Positions 1 through 7,492 are shown, counted from the first letter of the stretch. The stretch is 7,751 nt of DNA from an uncultured Fastidiosipila sp. (GCA_938014865.1 CALLQJ010000335.1:1-7751); one strand, 5' to 3'. Notes: generated by a model from the letters alone, not told the origin. Made by a program: numbers and translations.

Positions 1-998
1 CCGACGATGACTCGGACTGGGTCCTGGAAGATCCTATTCAGAAGACGGTTGTGGCTGTTCAGCAGGCCCATGAATGCCTCTGGCACGGCTTGACCACGGT
101 CGGTGAAATCAGCCGCTCGGGTCTGCAGATCCGCAATATGATCGAAGCCGGCGTTATGGAAGGTCCGCGTGTGGTTGCCAGCGGTCTCGGCTTCTGCCGC
201 ACCGCAGGCCACGGCGATTCCCATAAGCTGCCGCTTTGGTACAACGACGAATCCCATCCGTGGGCAGAGCGTGTAGACGGCCCGTGGGATCTGAGAAAAG
301 CGGTCAGAAGAAGACTGCGTGAGAACCCTGACGCGATCAAGATCTGGTCGACGGGCGGCGGTATCTGGCGCTGGGATCAGAAGCTTGACCAGCACGAATG
401 CGATATGGTCGGCATTCCGGTATGGAGCCACGCAGAAGGCTACGGCGGTGCGCTGGATTCGGCCAAAGCCGGTGTGCACCTCATCATTCACGGCCAGACC
501 CTGAACGACGAGTGCCTGGACATCATGGCGGACAAAGGCATCTATTTCTGCCCGACCATCCAGTTCCTGAACGAATGGTTCAAGACCTATGCGCCGCCTT
601 ATATCCCTGAAGTACACGACCAGTATGAAGGCGATACGGTTGCGGAAAAAGAACTGAACCGTGTGTATGCGAACCTGCGCAAGGCTGCTGACAAGGGCAT
701 CGGCCTGACCATCGGTTCGGACTCCTTCTGCTCCAGCCTGACGCCTTACGGCACGACCGCCATCGGTGAAATGTACTCCTTCGTCGAGAGAGCAAAACTC
801 CCGATCATGGATACGCTCGTAGCGGCCACCAAAGTCGGCGCTGAGATGCTCAAGGTCGGTGACGTCACCGGTACGCTCGAGGAAGGCAAATATGCTGACC
901 TGCTCGTACTGACGGACAACCCCTTGGATGATATCCGCAACGTCGCCGTTGACAAGATGGAAATCATCATGAAGGAAGGCAAGATTATCCGCCATTAA
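1..998 (+). CDS. Imidazolonepropionase-like amidohydrolase, 5'-truncated by the window edge
   Basis: The reading frame is open from the left edge (first full codon at 3) to TAA at 996-998, about 331 residues, so the start and the N-terminal metal-binding HxH strand lie outside the window. The visible part is the C-terminal two thirds of an amidohydrolase TIM barrel of the imidazolonepropionase-like/prolidase-like group. It shows a GHGD motif (H at 210-212), the strand IKIWSTGG whose Lys (339-341) would be the carboxylated metal bridge, SHAEG (His 429-431), IIHGQ (His 489-491) and IGSDS (Asp 720-722). It ends with the family's TGTLEEGKYADLLVL return into the small beta-sandwich. These enzymes hydrolyse amide, cyclic imide or peptide-like bonds with one or two divalent metals; the substrate cannot be told here. 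No signal peptide can be judged. The helix between the Lys and first His strands looks about 11 residues short. It is unrelated in function to the downstream operon. Family call is strong, exact reaction unknown. Confidence 0.88.
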   Translation, partial: DDDSDWVLEDPIQKTVVAVQQAHECLWHGLTTVGEISRSGLQIRNMIEAGVMEGPRVVASGLGFCRTAGHGDSHKLPLWYNDESHPWAERVDGPWDLRKAVRRRLRENPDAIKIWSTGGGIWRWDQKLDQHECDMVGIPVWSHAEGYGGALDSAKAGVHLIIHGQTLNDECLDIMADKGIYFCPTIQFLNEWFKTYAPPYIPEVHDQYEGDTVAEKELNRVYANLRKAADKGIGLTIGSDSFCSSLTPYGTTAIGEMYSFVERAKLPIMDTLVAATKVGAEMLKVGDVTGTLEEGKYADLLVLTDNPLDDIRNVAVDKMEIIMKEGKIIRH

Positions 999-1038
999 TA
1001 TCAGCGGTATGCTCCCTTCATACCCTATCCACATAAGT

Positions 1039-1069
1039 CCCGTCCCCGCACGTTCGTGTGCGGGACGGG
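1039..1069 (+). terminator. GC-rich hairpin between amidohydrolase and atpI; possible terminator without U-tract
   Basis: The left arm CCCGTCCCCGCAC (1039-1051) pairs with GTGCGGGACGGG (1058-1069). The stem is about 12 bp with a single bulged C and a 6-nt loop. It lies 40 nt after the amidohydrolase stop and 21 nt before the atpI ATG. Such a stable stem is typical of intrinsic terminators, but no T-run follows on either strand. It may instead be a weak terminator, a 3'-end stabiliser for the amidohydrolase mRNA, or a leader structure of the atp transcript. The structure is clear in the sequence; its role is inferred. Confidence 0.5.
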
Positions 1070-1090
1070 CAACCTATACGGATAAATACC

Positions 1091-1429
1091 ATGAATCAAT
1101 TTCTGACATTTTTATTATTTTTCGTTTCAGCGTTCTTTCTCTCCGCACTCGCGGAACGCATCAGCAAATATTGTTTCCTGAAGTTTCAGCGAAATAAGTC
1201 TACAGAAGAAACAGCCGTCGAAACCCGGCTCTCGTTCAGAGGGCTGCAGGCAGGAATCCGCCTGCTGCTGCTGATCACGGGTCTGGCGTTCTTCCGGCAC
1301 GACATGTTTAAACTCATCGGCATTGCCGGCGGCTTTCTCATGAGTGCCAAGATCCAGATGATCCGTCTCTTCAGACAGTGCACCCGCGAAGACAGCGGCG
1401 ATCTTAAAGAAGACCTTAAACAAGAATAA
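1091..1429 (+). CDS. atpI: AtpI-like small membrane protein, first gene of the ATP synthase operon
   Basis: A 112-residue protein with about three hydrophobic segments (roughly residues 4-22, 51-68 and 72-91), a polar linker around 31-49 and a charged tail. The second half, beginning RGLQAGIRLLLL and running through an IGIAGGFLMSAKIQMI-like last helix, resembles the end of the poorly conserved AtpI/ATP synthase subunit I family. Its place directly before atpB is the standard one. AtpI is thought to help c-ring assembly or stability and perhaps Mg uptake; it is not a structural subunit. AtpI usually has four membrane helices, so this copy looks short by about one. The ATG at 1091 is chosen although its Shine-Dalgarno is weak; a GTG at 1058 would add 11 polar residues and would lie inside the hairpin arm. 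Function rests mainly on position and hydropathy. Confidence 0.65.
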   Translation: MNQFLTFLLFFVSAFFLSALAERISKYCFLKFQRNKSTEETAVETRLSFRGLQAGIRLLLLITGLAFFRHDMFKLIGIAGGFLMSAKIQMIRLFRQCTREDSGDLKEDLKQE

Positions 1430-1459
1430 TAAAGCAGACAAAGATGGAGGAAACGTTAA

Positions 1460-2119
1460 ATGGGATCACAGCTTATAAGTTCAGCCGTCCGAATCCCCGG
1501 CTACCTGACGACGATGGTGGCAATTTCCTTAGTTCTCATCCTTGTTGCATGGGTATTCAGCAAAAAGATACGTGTCTACAATATCGGCAAATTCCAGGCC
1601 GTCATTGAACTCGGAACCGAGAAGCTCTGGAAGCTTGCGGCAGACACGATGGGAAGCAGAGAGAAGGCGGCCCGTTATGTACCCGTTCTCGGCACAATAT
1701 TTGTGTTTATCTTATTTTCCAACTATTCCGGGATGATTCCCGGCGCCGGGATGACGGAACATTTTACCGCACCGACTTCCGTGCTGACCGTTACCCTCGG
1801 ACTCGGACTGTGTTCGCTGCTCTTGACATTTTATTTCGGCATTGAAGCGAAGGGCGCTGCCTATTTCAAAAGCTTTGTATCGCCCTATGCCTTTTTGCTG
1901 CCGCTTAATTTGATTGACGAACTGACAAAACCTATTTCATTGGCACTGCGTCTTTTCGGAAGCGTTGTCGCGGAAGAAATCCTGATCGCGGCCATTTACA
2001 ACATCATGCCTTACGTTGCACCGGTTGTATTCTATTTCATCAGTTTATTCTTCGGTGCGCTCCAGGCCTTTATTTTTACCATTCTGACCACTATTTATAT
2101 CAGTGGTGCTGTTGAATAA
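1460..2119 (+). CDS. atpB: F1Fo ATP synthase subunit a
   Basis: This 219-residue integral membrane protein is the stator half of the proton channel. The key motif is ISLALRLFGS (159-168), in which R164 is the essential arginine facing the c-ring glutamate. Nine residues later E173 matches E. coli Glu219, and LQAFIFTILTTIYIS (201-215) is the family's last helix with the conserved Gln (Q202). Hydrophobic segments lie at about 16-34, 76-93, 107-127, 143-152, 158-181 and 185-213. Length is at the short end for bacterial subunit a (about 220-270). GGAGG at 1446-1450 precedes the ATG by 9 nt, a strong start. Two residues differ from the usual RLFGN...AGE pattern: Ser168 replaces Asn, and Glu172 stands where many bacteria have Gly (cyanobacteria and plastids often have Asp). 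Identity is very secure. Confidence 0.96.
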   Translation: MGSQLISSAVRIPGYLTTMVAISLVLILVAWVFSKKIRVYNIGKFQAVIELGTEKLWKLAADTMGSREKAARYVPVLGTIFVFILFSNYSGMIPGAGMTEHFTAPTSVLTVTLGLGLCSLLLTFYFGIEAKGAAYFKSFVSPYAFLLPLNLIDELTKPISLALRLFGSVVAEEILIAAIYNIMPYVAPVVFYFISLFFGALQAFIFTILTTIYISGAVE

Positions 2120-2130
2120 GATTTATCACG

Positions 2131-2136
2131 AAAGGA
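2131..2136 (+). promoter_or_regulatory. Shine-Dalgarno site fixing the atpE start
   Basis: AAAGGA lies 8 nt before the ATG at 2145. It supports that start over an in-frame GTG at 2103, which would overlap atpB and add 14 polar residues not seen in c-subunits. The c-subunit is needed in many copies per complex, so a good ribosome site here is expected. Confidence 0.7.
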
Positions 2137-2144
2137 ATTCAATT

Positions 2145-2381
2145 ATGGACAAAGCAAATATTGTATATGCTATCGCAACCGCAGCCTGTATGACACTTTC
2201 AATTCTGGCGCCGGCCATCGCACAGGCCATTACGGCAAAACAAGCCTTTGAATCCGTGGCCAGACAGCCGGAAAAATCCGGTGATATGCGTACGATGCTG
2301 ATTCTCGCGCTCGGTTTCATGGAGGCGCTGACCATTTACGGTTTGCTGATCAGCTTCATGCTGGTCGGAAAAATCACCTGA
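2145..2381 (+). CDS. atpE: F1Fo ATP synthase subunit c (proteolipid ring)
   Basis: A 78-residue helical hairpin that forms the rotating c-ring. Helix 1 spans about residues 4-34, the polar loop ARQPEKSGD (39-47) contains the conserved R40-Q41-P42, and helix 2 spans about 48-74. E60 is the ion-carrying glutamate. The site around it, FMEALTIY with Q27 in helix 1 and Y65, matches the pattern of cyanobacterial and plastid proton rings; the Ser/Thr that follows Glu in Na+ rings is Ala61 here. Helix 1 is unusual: residues 1-40 contain no glycine, and the usual GxGxGxG packing motif is AxAxAxA (A22, A24, A26, A28). Alanine in this motif is known from alkaliphilic Bacillus c-subunits. The start is fixed by the Shine-Dalgarno at 2131-2136. 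Identity is certain; proton specificity and ring size are inferred. Confidence 0.96.
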   Translation: MDKANIVYAIATAACMTLSILAPAIAQAITAKQAFESVARQPEKSGDMRTMLILALGFMEALTIYGLLISFMLVGKIT

Positions 2382-2395
2382 AGACAAAATAATCG

Positions 2396-2417
2396 GCCGG
2401 ATGCACAGGCAGCCGGC
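2396..2417 (+). repeat. Small inverted repeat in the atpE-atpF gap
   Basis: GCCGG (2396-2400) and CCGGC (2413-2417) could form a 5-bp stem with a 12-nt loop in the 56-nt gap after atpE, the longest gap inside the operon. Short stems downstream of atpE can influence relative c-subunit mRNA levels, but this one is weak and may be chance in GC-rich sequence. The rest of the gap holds only the atpF Shine-Dalgarno AAAGGAG (2425-2431). Confidence 0.25.
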
Positions 2418-2437
2418 AGACGTGAAAGGAGTTTTCT

Positions 2438-2983
2438 ATGCCGCAAATTGATCCGAAATTGCTTCCCTTCGTCATTATTAACTTTTTGATTGTCGCGGTG
2501 CTCGTCGGAAAATTGCTTTTCAAACCTGTTATTGAAGCGATACAAAAACGCCAGACGGCCGTTGACGACGTATCGGGCCGGCTGAAAGCCGAAGAAGCGA
2601 GAATACAAGAACTCGAAACGATGGAAGACCGGCTTCAGCAGGAGGTCAATGAACGCAAAAAACTGGTCAAAGAAGAGATTGCAGCGTTCAGCGAAAATTA
2701 CCGGCAGGAAAAGCTGGCCGAACAGGATGAAGAACTGGCGGAACTGAAAAGACAAGCACTCGAAGAACTGAACGAAGAACGCAGATATACGGCGGCGTCT
2801 TATCAGGATTACTACATCGAACTCTCGACGCTGCTGACGGAAAAATTACTGAAACGCTGTTTGACCGACGAAGAAAAAAGCCGTTCTGTTGATCTCTTCA
2901 TTGAATCACTGGAAGACATGAGTGCCGGAAGTGAGCCGGCATCAAAAGCCGCATTTTCTCACAGCGCGGAGCCGGGACAATGA
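2438..2983 (+). CDS. atpF: F1Fo ATP synthase subunit b (peripheral stalk)
   Basis: A 181-residue protein with one N-terminal membrane helix (about residues 9-28), the family hallmark LLFKPVIEAIQKRQ (26-39) where the helix leaves the membrane, and a long charged helix (about 31-130) suited to the right-handed coiled coil of the b dimer. The region around LLTEKLLKRCLTDEEKSRSVDLFIESL resembles the usual b C-terminus that binds delta. About 20 further residues, rich in Ser, Ala and Glu, form a tail beyond the normal end. This tail is too short and too polar to be the domain missing from delta. It anchors the stator to subunit a and reaches up the side of F1. AAAGGAG at 2425-2431 supports the ATG. 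The stop overlaps the next start (ATGA, 2980-2983), suggesting translational coupling to delta. Confidence 0.94.
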   Translation: MPQIDPKLLPFVIINFLIVAVLVGKLLFKPVIEAIQKRQTAVDDVSGRLKAEEARIQELETMEDRLQQEVNERKKLVKEEIAAFSENYRQEKLAEQDEELAELKRQALEELNEERRYTAASYQDYYIELSTLLTEKLLKRCLTDEEKSRSVDLFIESLEDMSAGSEPASKAAFSHSAEPGQ

Positions 2984-3261
2984 ATAATCAGGACGTAAAA
3001 AACAAGCAGCAAAGCCCGGACAAAACACCTGCCAAGATGCAGGTCATCTCCGCCGTGCCTTTTCAGGACGAACAGAAAGAACGCCTGCGCCGAGTGCTGG
3101 AAAAGCGCTTTCCCGGCCGGGATTTTGATTTTGAATTTACGGTCGATGAGGAGATCTTAGGCGGCGTCTGTCTCAAGAGTGAGTCATTCGTCCTGGATGC
3201 CGGATACAAGAAGCAATTAGCGGCTTTATACGCTTCTGTTTTCAGCAGAAAAGACAGCTAG
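2980..3261 (+). CDS. atpH: ATP synthase delta subunit reduced to its C-terminal domain
   Basis: A 93-residue protein at the exact place of atpH. Residues about 20-90 match the C-terminal domain of delta: VISAVPFQDEQKERLRRVLEKRF (strand plus helix), then FTVDEEILGGVCLK with the family's VDxxxxGG feature (GG at 61-62), then LDAGYKKQLAALYASVF as the last helix. Ordinary delta is about 175-185 residues and has an N-terminal six-helix bundle of about 105 residues that sits on top of F1 and binds the alpha N-termini. That bundle is absent. Only about 19 polar residues precede the C-domain, and the start overlaps the atpF stop, leaving no room for a hidden 5' part. The retained domain should still bind subunit b. 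No frameshift remnant is visible in any frame. Identity as a delta C-domain rests on motif pattern plus position. Confidence 0.82.
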   Translation: MNNQDVKNKQQSPDKTPAKMQVISAVPFQDEQKERLRRVLEKRFPGRDFDFEFTVDEEILGGVCLKSESFVLDAGYKKQLAALYASVFSRKDS

Positions 3262-3270
3262 GGTGAGTGC

Positions 3271-5133
3271 ATGAATGACAAGCAAATGGATAAAGAGAAT
3301 AAAAAAGACATAGCCGGGGCTGAATCTGTACAGCGCAAAGATTCTGTATCCGGAGAAAAAGAAAATGCCTTGCACGAGCTTTTGTTTGATTATTCGCGAG
3401 ACGAGGATAAGTCGAAACAAACGGCGCATTTCAAAGAGGCCCTGAAGAGCTTATCCGAACTTTCCGAAAAAAGCGAAGCGACGGACTACTATTCGCTGCG
3501 CACAAAAAAGACCGCGGCCGAAGAGAAAAAGGAGGCGCTGCTCGGGCTTTTCTTTGACTATTCGGAGGATGAGGATAAGTCGGAACAGACGGCCCACTTC
3601 AAGCAGGCCCTGAAGAGCTTATCTGAACTGGCCGATACGCCCGAGGTCGCGGACTATTACGAAGAAGTCGGACGCGTCGTCGGCCTGGGCGACGGCATCG
3701 TGCTGGTCCGAGGCCTTGCGCACTGCATGTTAAATGAAATGCTTTTATTTGAAAACGGCGAGATCGGCCTGGCCCTGAACCTGAACCGGCAGAGCATCGG
3801 CGTGGTCATATTAGGCGATTATACGCACATCGAAGCCGGCCATATGGTGAGAAGAAGCGGCAAGCTTCTGCAGGTGCCCGTAGGGGAAGGCTTTTTGGGC
3901 CGTGTCGTCAATCCGCTGGCCGAACCTTTGGACGGCAAGGGTAAAATTGAAAGCAAAACGGCACGTCCCGTAGAGTTCCCGGCCCCGGATGTCATGGCGC
4001 GGCAGTCCGTAGACCGGCCGCTGCAGACCGGGGTAACGGCGATTGATGCCCTGATCCCCATCGGCCGCGGACAGCGGGAATTGATCATCGGCGACCGGAA
4101 GACGGGGAAAACGACGCTGGCCCTCGATACCATCATCCGTCAGCGTGATGAAGGGGTCATTTGCGTTTATGTGGCGATCGGTCAGAAGGAATCCTCCGTG
4201 AAGGAGGCGATCGGCATTTTAGAAGCATACGGCGCCCTGGACCATACCATTGTCGTTATGGCGGCAGCCGGCGATTCGACCGCGCTCCAGTACCTGGCCC
4301 CTTATGCGGGCTGTGCCATGGCGGAATACTTTATGTACAGGGGACAGGATGTCCTCATCGTCTACGACGACCTGACAAAACATGCCGTGGCCTACCGCGA
4401 ATTGTCCTTGCTTCTTAAAAGACCGCCCGGCCGCGAGGCGTATCCCGGGGATGTTTTCTATCTGCATTCCAGGCTGCTCGAACGCGCGGCCTGCCTGAGC
4501 GGGGCTTCAGGCGGCGGTTCCCTGACGGCACTGCCGATTATCGAAACGCAGTACGGTGACGTTTCCGCTTATATACCGACGAATGTAATCTCCATTACCG
4601 ACGGGCAGATTTTCCTGGACGCGGACTTATTTAAAGACGGCCAGAGACCGGCCGTAAGCGTCGGCGTATCCGTCTCGCGTGTCGGCGGCGCCGCTCAGGT
4701 AAAAGCCATGAAGCAGGTAGCGGGCAGTCTGCGCCTTGATCTGGCCCAGTACCGTGAACTGCGTGAATTTACCAAATTCGGCACAGACTTTGATGATGAA
4801 ACCGCCAAGCGGCTCAAGACCGGGGAAATATTTATGGATCTTCTGGTCCAAAAACCCCATCAGCTCTTTTCCGCCGGCGAAGAAATCCTTTTTCTCTATG
4901 CGGGGCAGCAGGGCTTTTTTGATGAGGTCCCGGCCGAGGACATATTCAAGTGGCGCCGGAAAATTTCGGCCCATTTTAAGGAACAGTACGGCGAGCTTTT
5001 AGACAGACTGGCGGCAGGTGAAAAATTAGAAGGTGACTTGGAAAAAGAGGCAGCGGAAGGTTTAAACTGTGTCTTCAAGCCGCTGGAAACGATGCCCTAT
5101 CCTGATGCCGTCAGCGGATTGGAGTCATCATGA
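3271..5133 (+). CDS. atpA: F1Fo ATP synthase subunit alpha with duplicated N-terminal extension
   Basis: A 620-residue alpha subunit, about 110 longer than usual. From about residue 130 it is canonical: beta-barrel domain (VGRVVGLGDGIVLVRG), P-loop GDRKTGKT (274-281), YDDLTKHAVAYR, GREAYPGDVFYLHSRLLERAA, GGGSLTALPIIET, and SVSRVGGAAQ with arginine finger R470, followed by the helical C-terminal domain. Alpha binds non-catalytic nucleotide and supplies the arginine to the catalytic site on beta. The extra N-terminal part is a polar leader (1-30) and two near-identical segments (about 32-75 and 88-131). No ATG occurs between Met6 and Met153, so the extension is not a misplaced start. The P-loop has Lys277 where Gln is nearly universal. 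The start at 3271 follows AGGGTGAG (3260-3267) and lies 9 nt after atpH. Its stop overlaps atpG (ATGA, 5130-5133). Confidence 0.96.
   Translation: MNDKQMDKENKKDIAGAESVQRKDSVSGEKENALHELLFDYSRDEDKSKQTAHFKEALKSLSELSEKSEATDYYSLRTKKTAAEEKKEALLGLFFDYSEDEDKSEQTAHFKQALKSLSELADTPEVADYYEEVGRVVGLGDGIVLVRGLAHCMLNEMLLFENGEIGLALNLNRQSIGVVILGDYTHIEAGHMVRRSGKLLQVPVGEGFLGRVVNPLAEPLDGKGKIESKTARPVEFPAPDVMARQSVDRPLQTGVTAIDALIPIGRGQRELIIGDRKTGKTTLALDTIIRQRDEGVICVYVAIGQKESSVKEAIGILEAYGALDHTIVVMAAAGDSTALQYLAPYAGCAMAEYFMYRGQDVLIVYDDLTKHAVAYRELSLLLKRPPGREAYPGDVFYLHSRLLERAACLSGASGGGSLTALPIIETQYGDVSAYIPTNVISITDGQIFLDADLFKDGQRPAVSVGVSVSRVGGAAQVKAMKQVAGSLRLDLAQYRELREFTKFGTDFDDETAKRLKTGEIFMDLLVQKPHQLFSAGEEILFLYAGQQGFFDEVPAEDIFKWRRKISAHFKEQYGELLDRLAAGEKLEGDLEKEAAEGLNCVFKPLETMPYPDAVSGLESS
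3364..3495 (+). repeat. Tandem repeat copy 1 in the atpA 5' region
   Basis: Encodes alpha residues 32-75. Its core, D40 to L64 (3388-3462), matches D96 to L120 of copy 2 at a constant 168-nt spacing. By hand count 22 of 25 residues and 62 of 75 nucleotides agree. The core predicts a polar acidic turn followed by an amphipathic helix (F54, L58, L61, L64). After residue 75 comes a Lys/Glu-rich linker (76-87) not found in copy 2. Confidence 0.9.
3532..3663 (+). repeat. Tandem repeat copy 2 in the atpA 5' region
   Basis: Encodes alpha residues 88-131 and leads directly into the canonical beta-barrel domain, so this copy occupies the position of the normal delta-binding N-terminal helix of alpha. 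Eight of the 13 nucleotide differences from copy 1 in the core are synonymous. The unit begins at an internal AAGGAGG (3529-3535) that resembles a Shine-Dalgarno, but no usable start codon lies at proper distance. Confidence 0.9.
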
Positions 5134-6070
5134 GTAAACGCTACCAAGACATAAAAGACCGTTTACGGAGTATGTACTCAAGTCTTCATACCACCAAAGC
5201 CATGAAGGCGGAGGCGGCGGCCAAGCTGCGCCTGACGCAGGCACGGGCGATGGCCGGAAGAGAATACATGGATTATATCCGGAATTTTACGGAAGAACTT
5301 TTGAACGTTCAGCCCAAACACTTCACCATAGCGCCTGAAATGCAGGCGCTGATGCGGGCGGAGCGGGACATTAAAACAACGGGTCTTTTGGTTTTGGGGG
5401 CAGACCGGGGCCTGGCCGGCAATTACAACAGTCTCCTGGAAAAACAAATGGAGACGGAATACGAAAACTGCCGGAAGGCCGAAAAAGAGCCGCTCTTTCT
5501 GCCGGCCGGGAAGAAAGCAGAGCGTTTTCTGCGCAAGAAAAAATGGCCGCTCAAAAAAATCCGAAGCCTCTCGGATTTGCCCGATGCCGAAGAAGCAAAA
5601 GCCCTTAATAACTACCTTATTAAGTGTTATTCGGACGGGGAGCTTGATGAAATTAAAATCCTGCTGCATCGTTTCTATTCCCCCGGAAAGCAGGCCTTAA
5701 GCTCCGTAGACTACCTGCCCTTCCGCTTTGAGGAGGCGGCGGGAAGTTCCGCCGAAGAAGCCGAGGATATACGCGCAAAAGAAGCCCGCTTTACCGAGTT
5801 TGACCCGGATTACAGTACGATCCTGCAGGAGCTTTTTTCCTTTTATCTGCAGGCGTTCATTCATCAGATGATGCTCGAAAGCAAGGGCAGCGAGCAGATT
5901 TACCGGCTCCGCGCCATGACGCAGGCGTCGGATAATGCGGAAGATCTCATCAAAGAACTGGAAATCGAATTTAACCGCAGCCGGCAGGAGCATATCACCG
6001 AAGAGATGATAGAAATTATCAATGCCGGACAAAATGAAGATTCAGACGGGAGAGAAAGGCCTGATACCTT

Positions 6071-6074
<4 letters not shown>
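5130..6074 (+). CDS. atpG: F1Fo ATP synthase subunit gamma (central rotor shaft)
   Basis: A 314-residue gamma subunit, somewhat longer than the usual 285 or so. It has the N-terminal helix with TKAMKAEAAAKLR (22-34), the middle Rossmann-like domain with GADRGLAGNYNSLL (90-103, matching the family's SDRGLCGxxN), and the C-terminal coiled-coil helix RLRAMTQASDNAEDLI (259-274) through FNRSRQEHITEEMIEII (281-297). About 17 polar residues follow the normal end. Gamma rotates inside the alpha3beta3 ring and couples it to the c-ring. In the neck, TKAM-AE-AAAKL replaces the usual TKAM-xV-AAAKL, placing a glutamate where a hydrophobic residue is common; the stretch before it (SMYSSLHT) also departs from the usual NTQKI. 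GGAG at 5121-5124 is the ribosome site, and the start overlaps the atpA stop. The stop overlaps atpD. Confidence 0.95.
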
Positions 6075-7489
<1,415 letters not shown>

Positions 7490-7492
7490 GCG

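Noticed and set aside
949..1001. TTGACA at 949-954 as an atp promoter, with TAATAT at 996-1001
   Set aside because: The two boxes are about 41 nt apart, far beyond a 16-18 nt spacer, and no other -10 box fits; the TTGACA is within coding sequence.
1058..1090. GTG at 1058 as the atpI start
   Set aside because: It would add 11 polar residues before the first membrane helix, lies in the 3' arm of the hairpin and has no ribosome site.
1074..1090. AT-rich TATACGGATAAA before atpI as a -10 region
   Set aside because: No -35 or extended -10 element accompanies it, and it is almost at the start codon.
2103..2144. GTG at 2103 as the atpE start
   Set aside because: It overlaps the end of atpB and adds residues foreign to c-subunits; ATG 2145 has a good Shine-Dalgarno.
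2921..2983. Tail of subunit b as the missing delta N-domain (b-delta fusion)
   Set aside because: It is only about 20 polar residues, far too short for the six-helix bundle.
3529..3540. Internal AAGGAGG as a ribosome site for a shorter alpha
   Set aside because: No ATG, GTG or TTG lies in frame at a suitable distance.
3271..3663. Alpha extension as a misannotated start or frameshift artefact
   Set aside because: The frame is continuous, protein-like repeats continue into the canonical domain, and there is no ATG until Met153.
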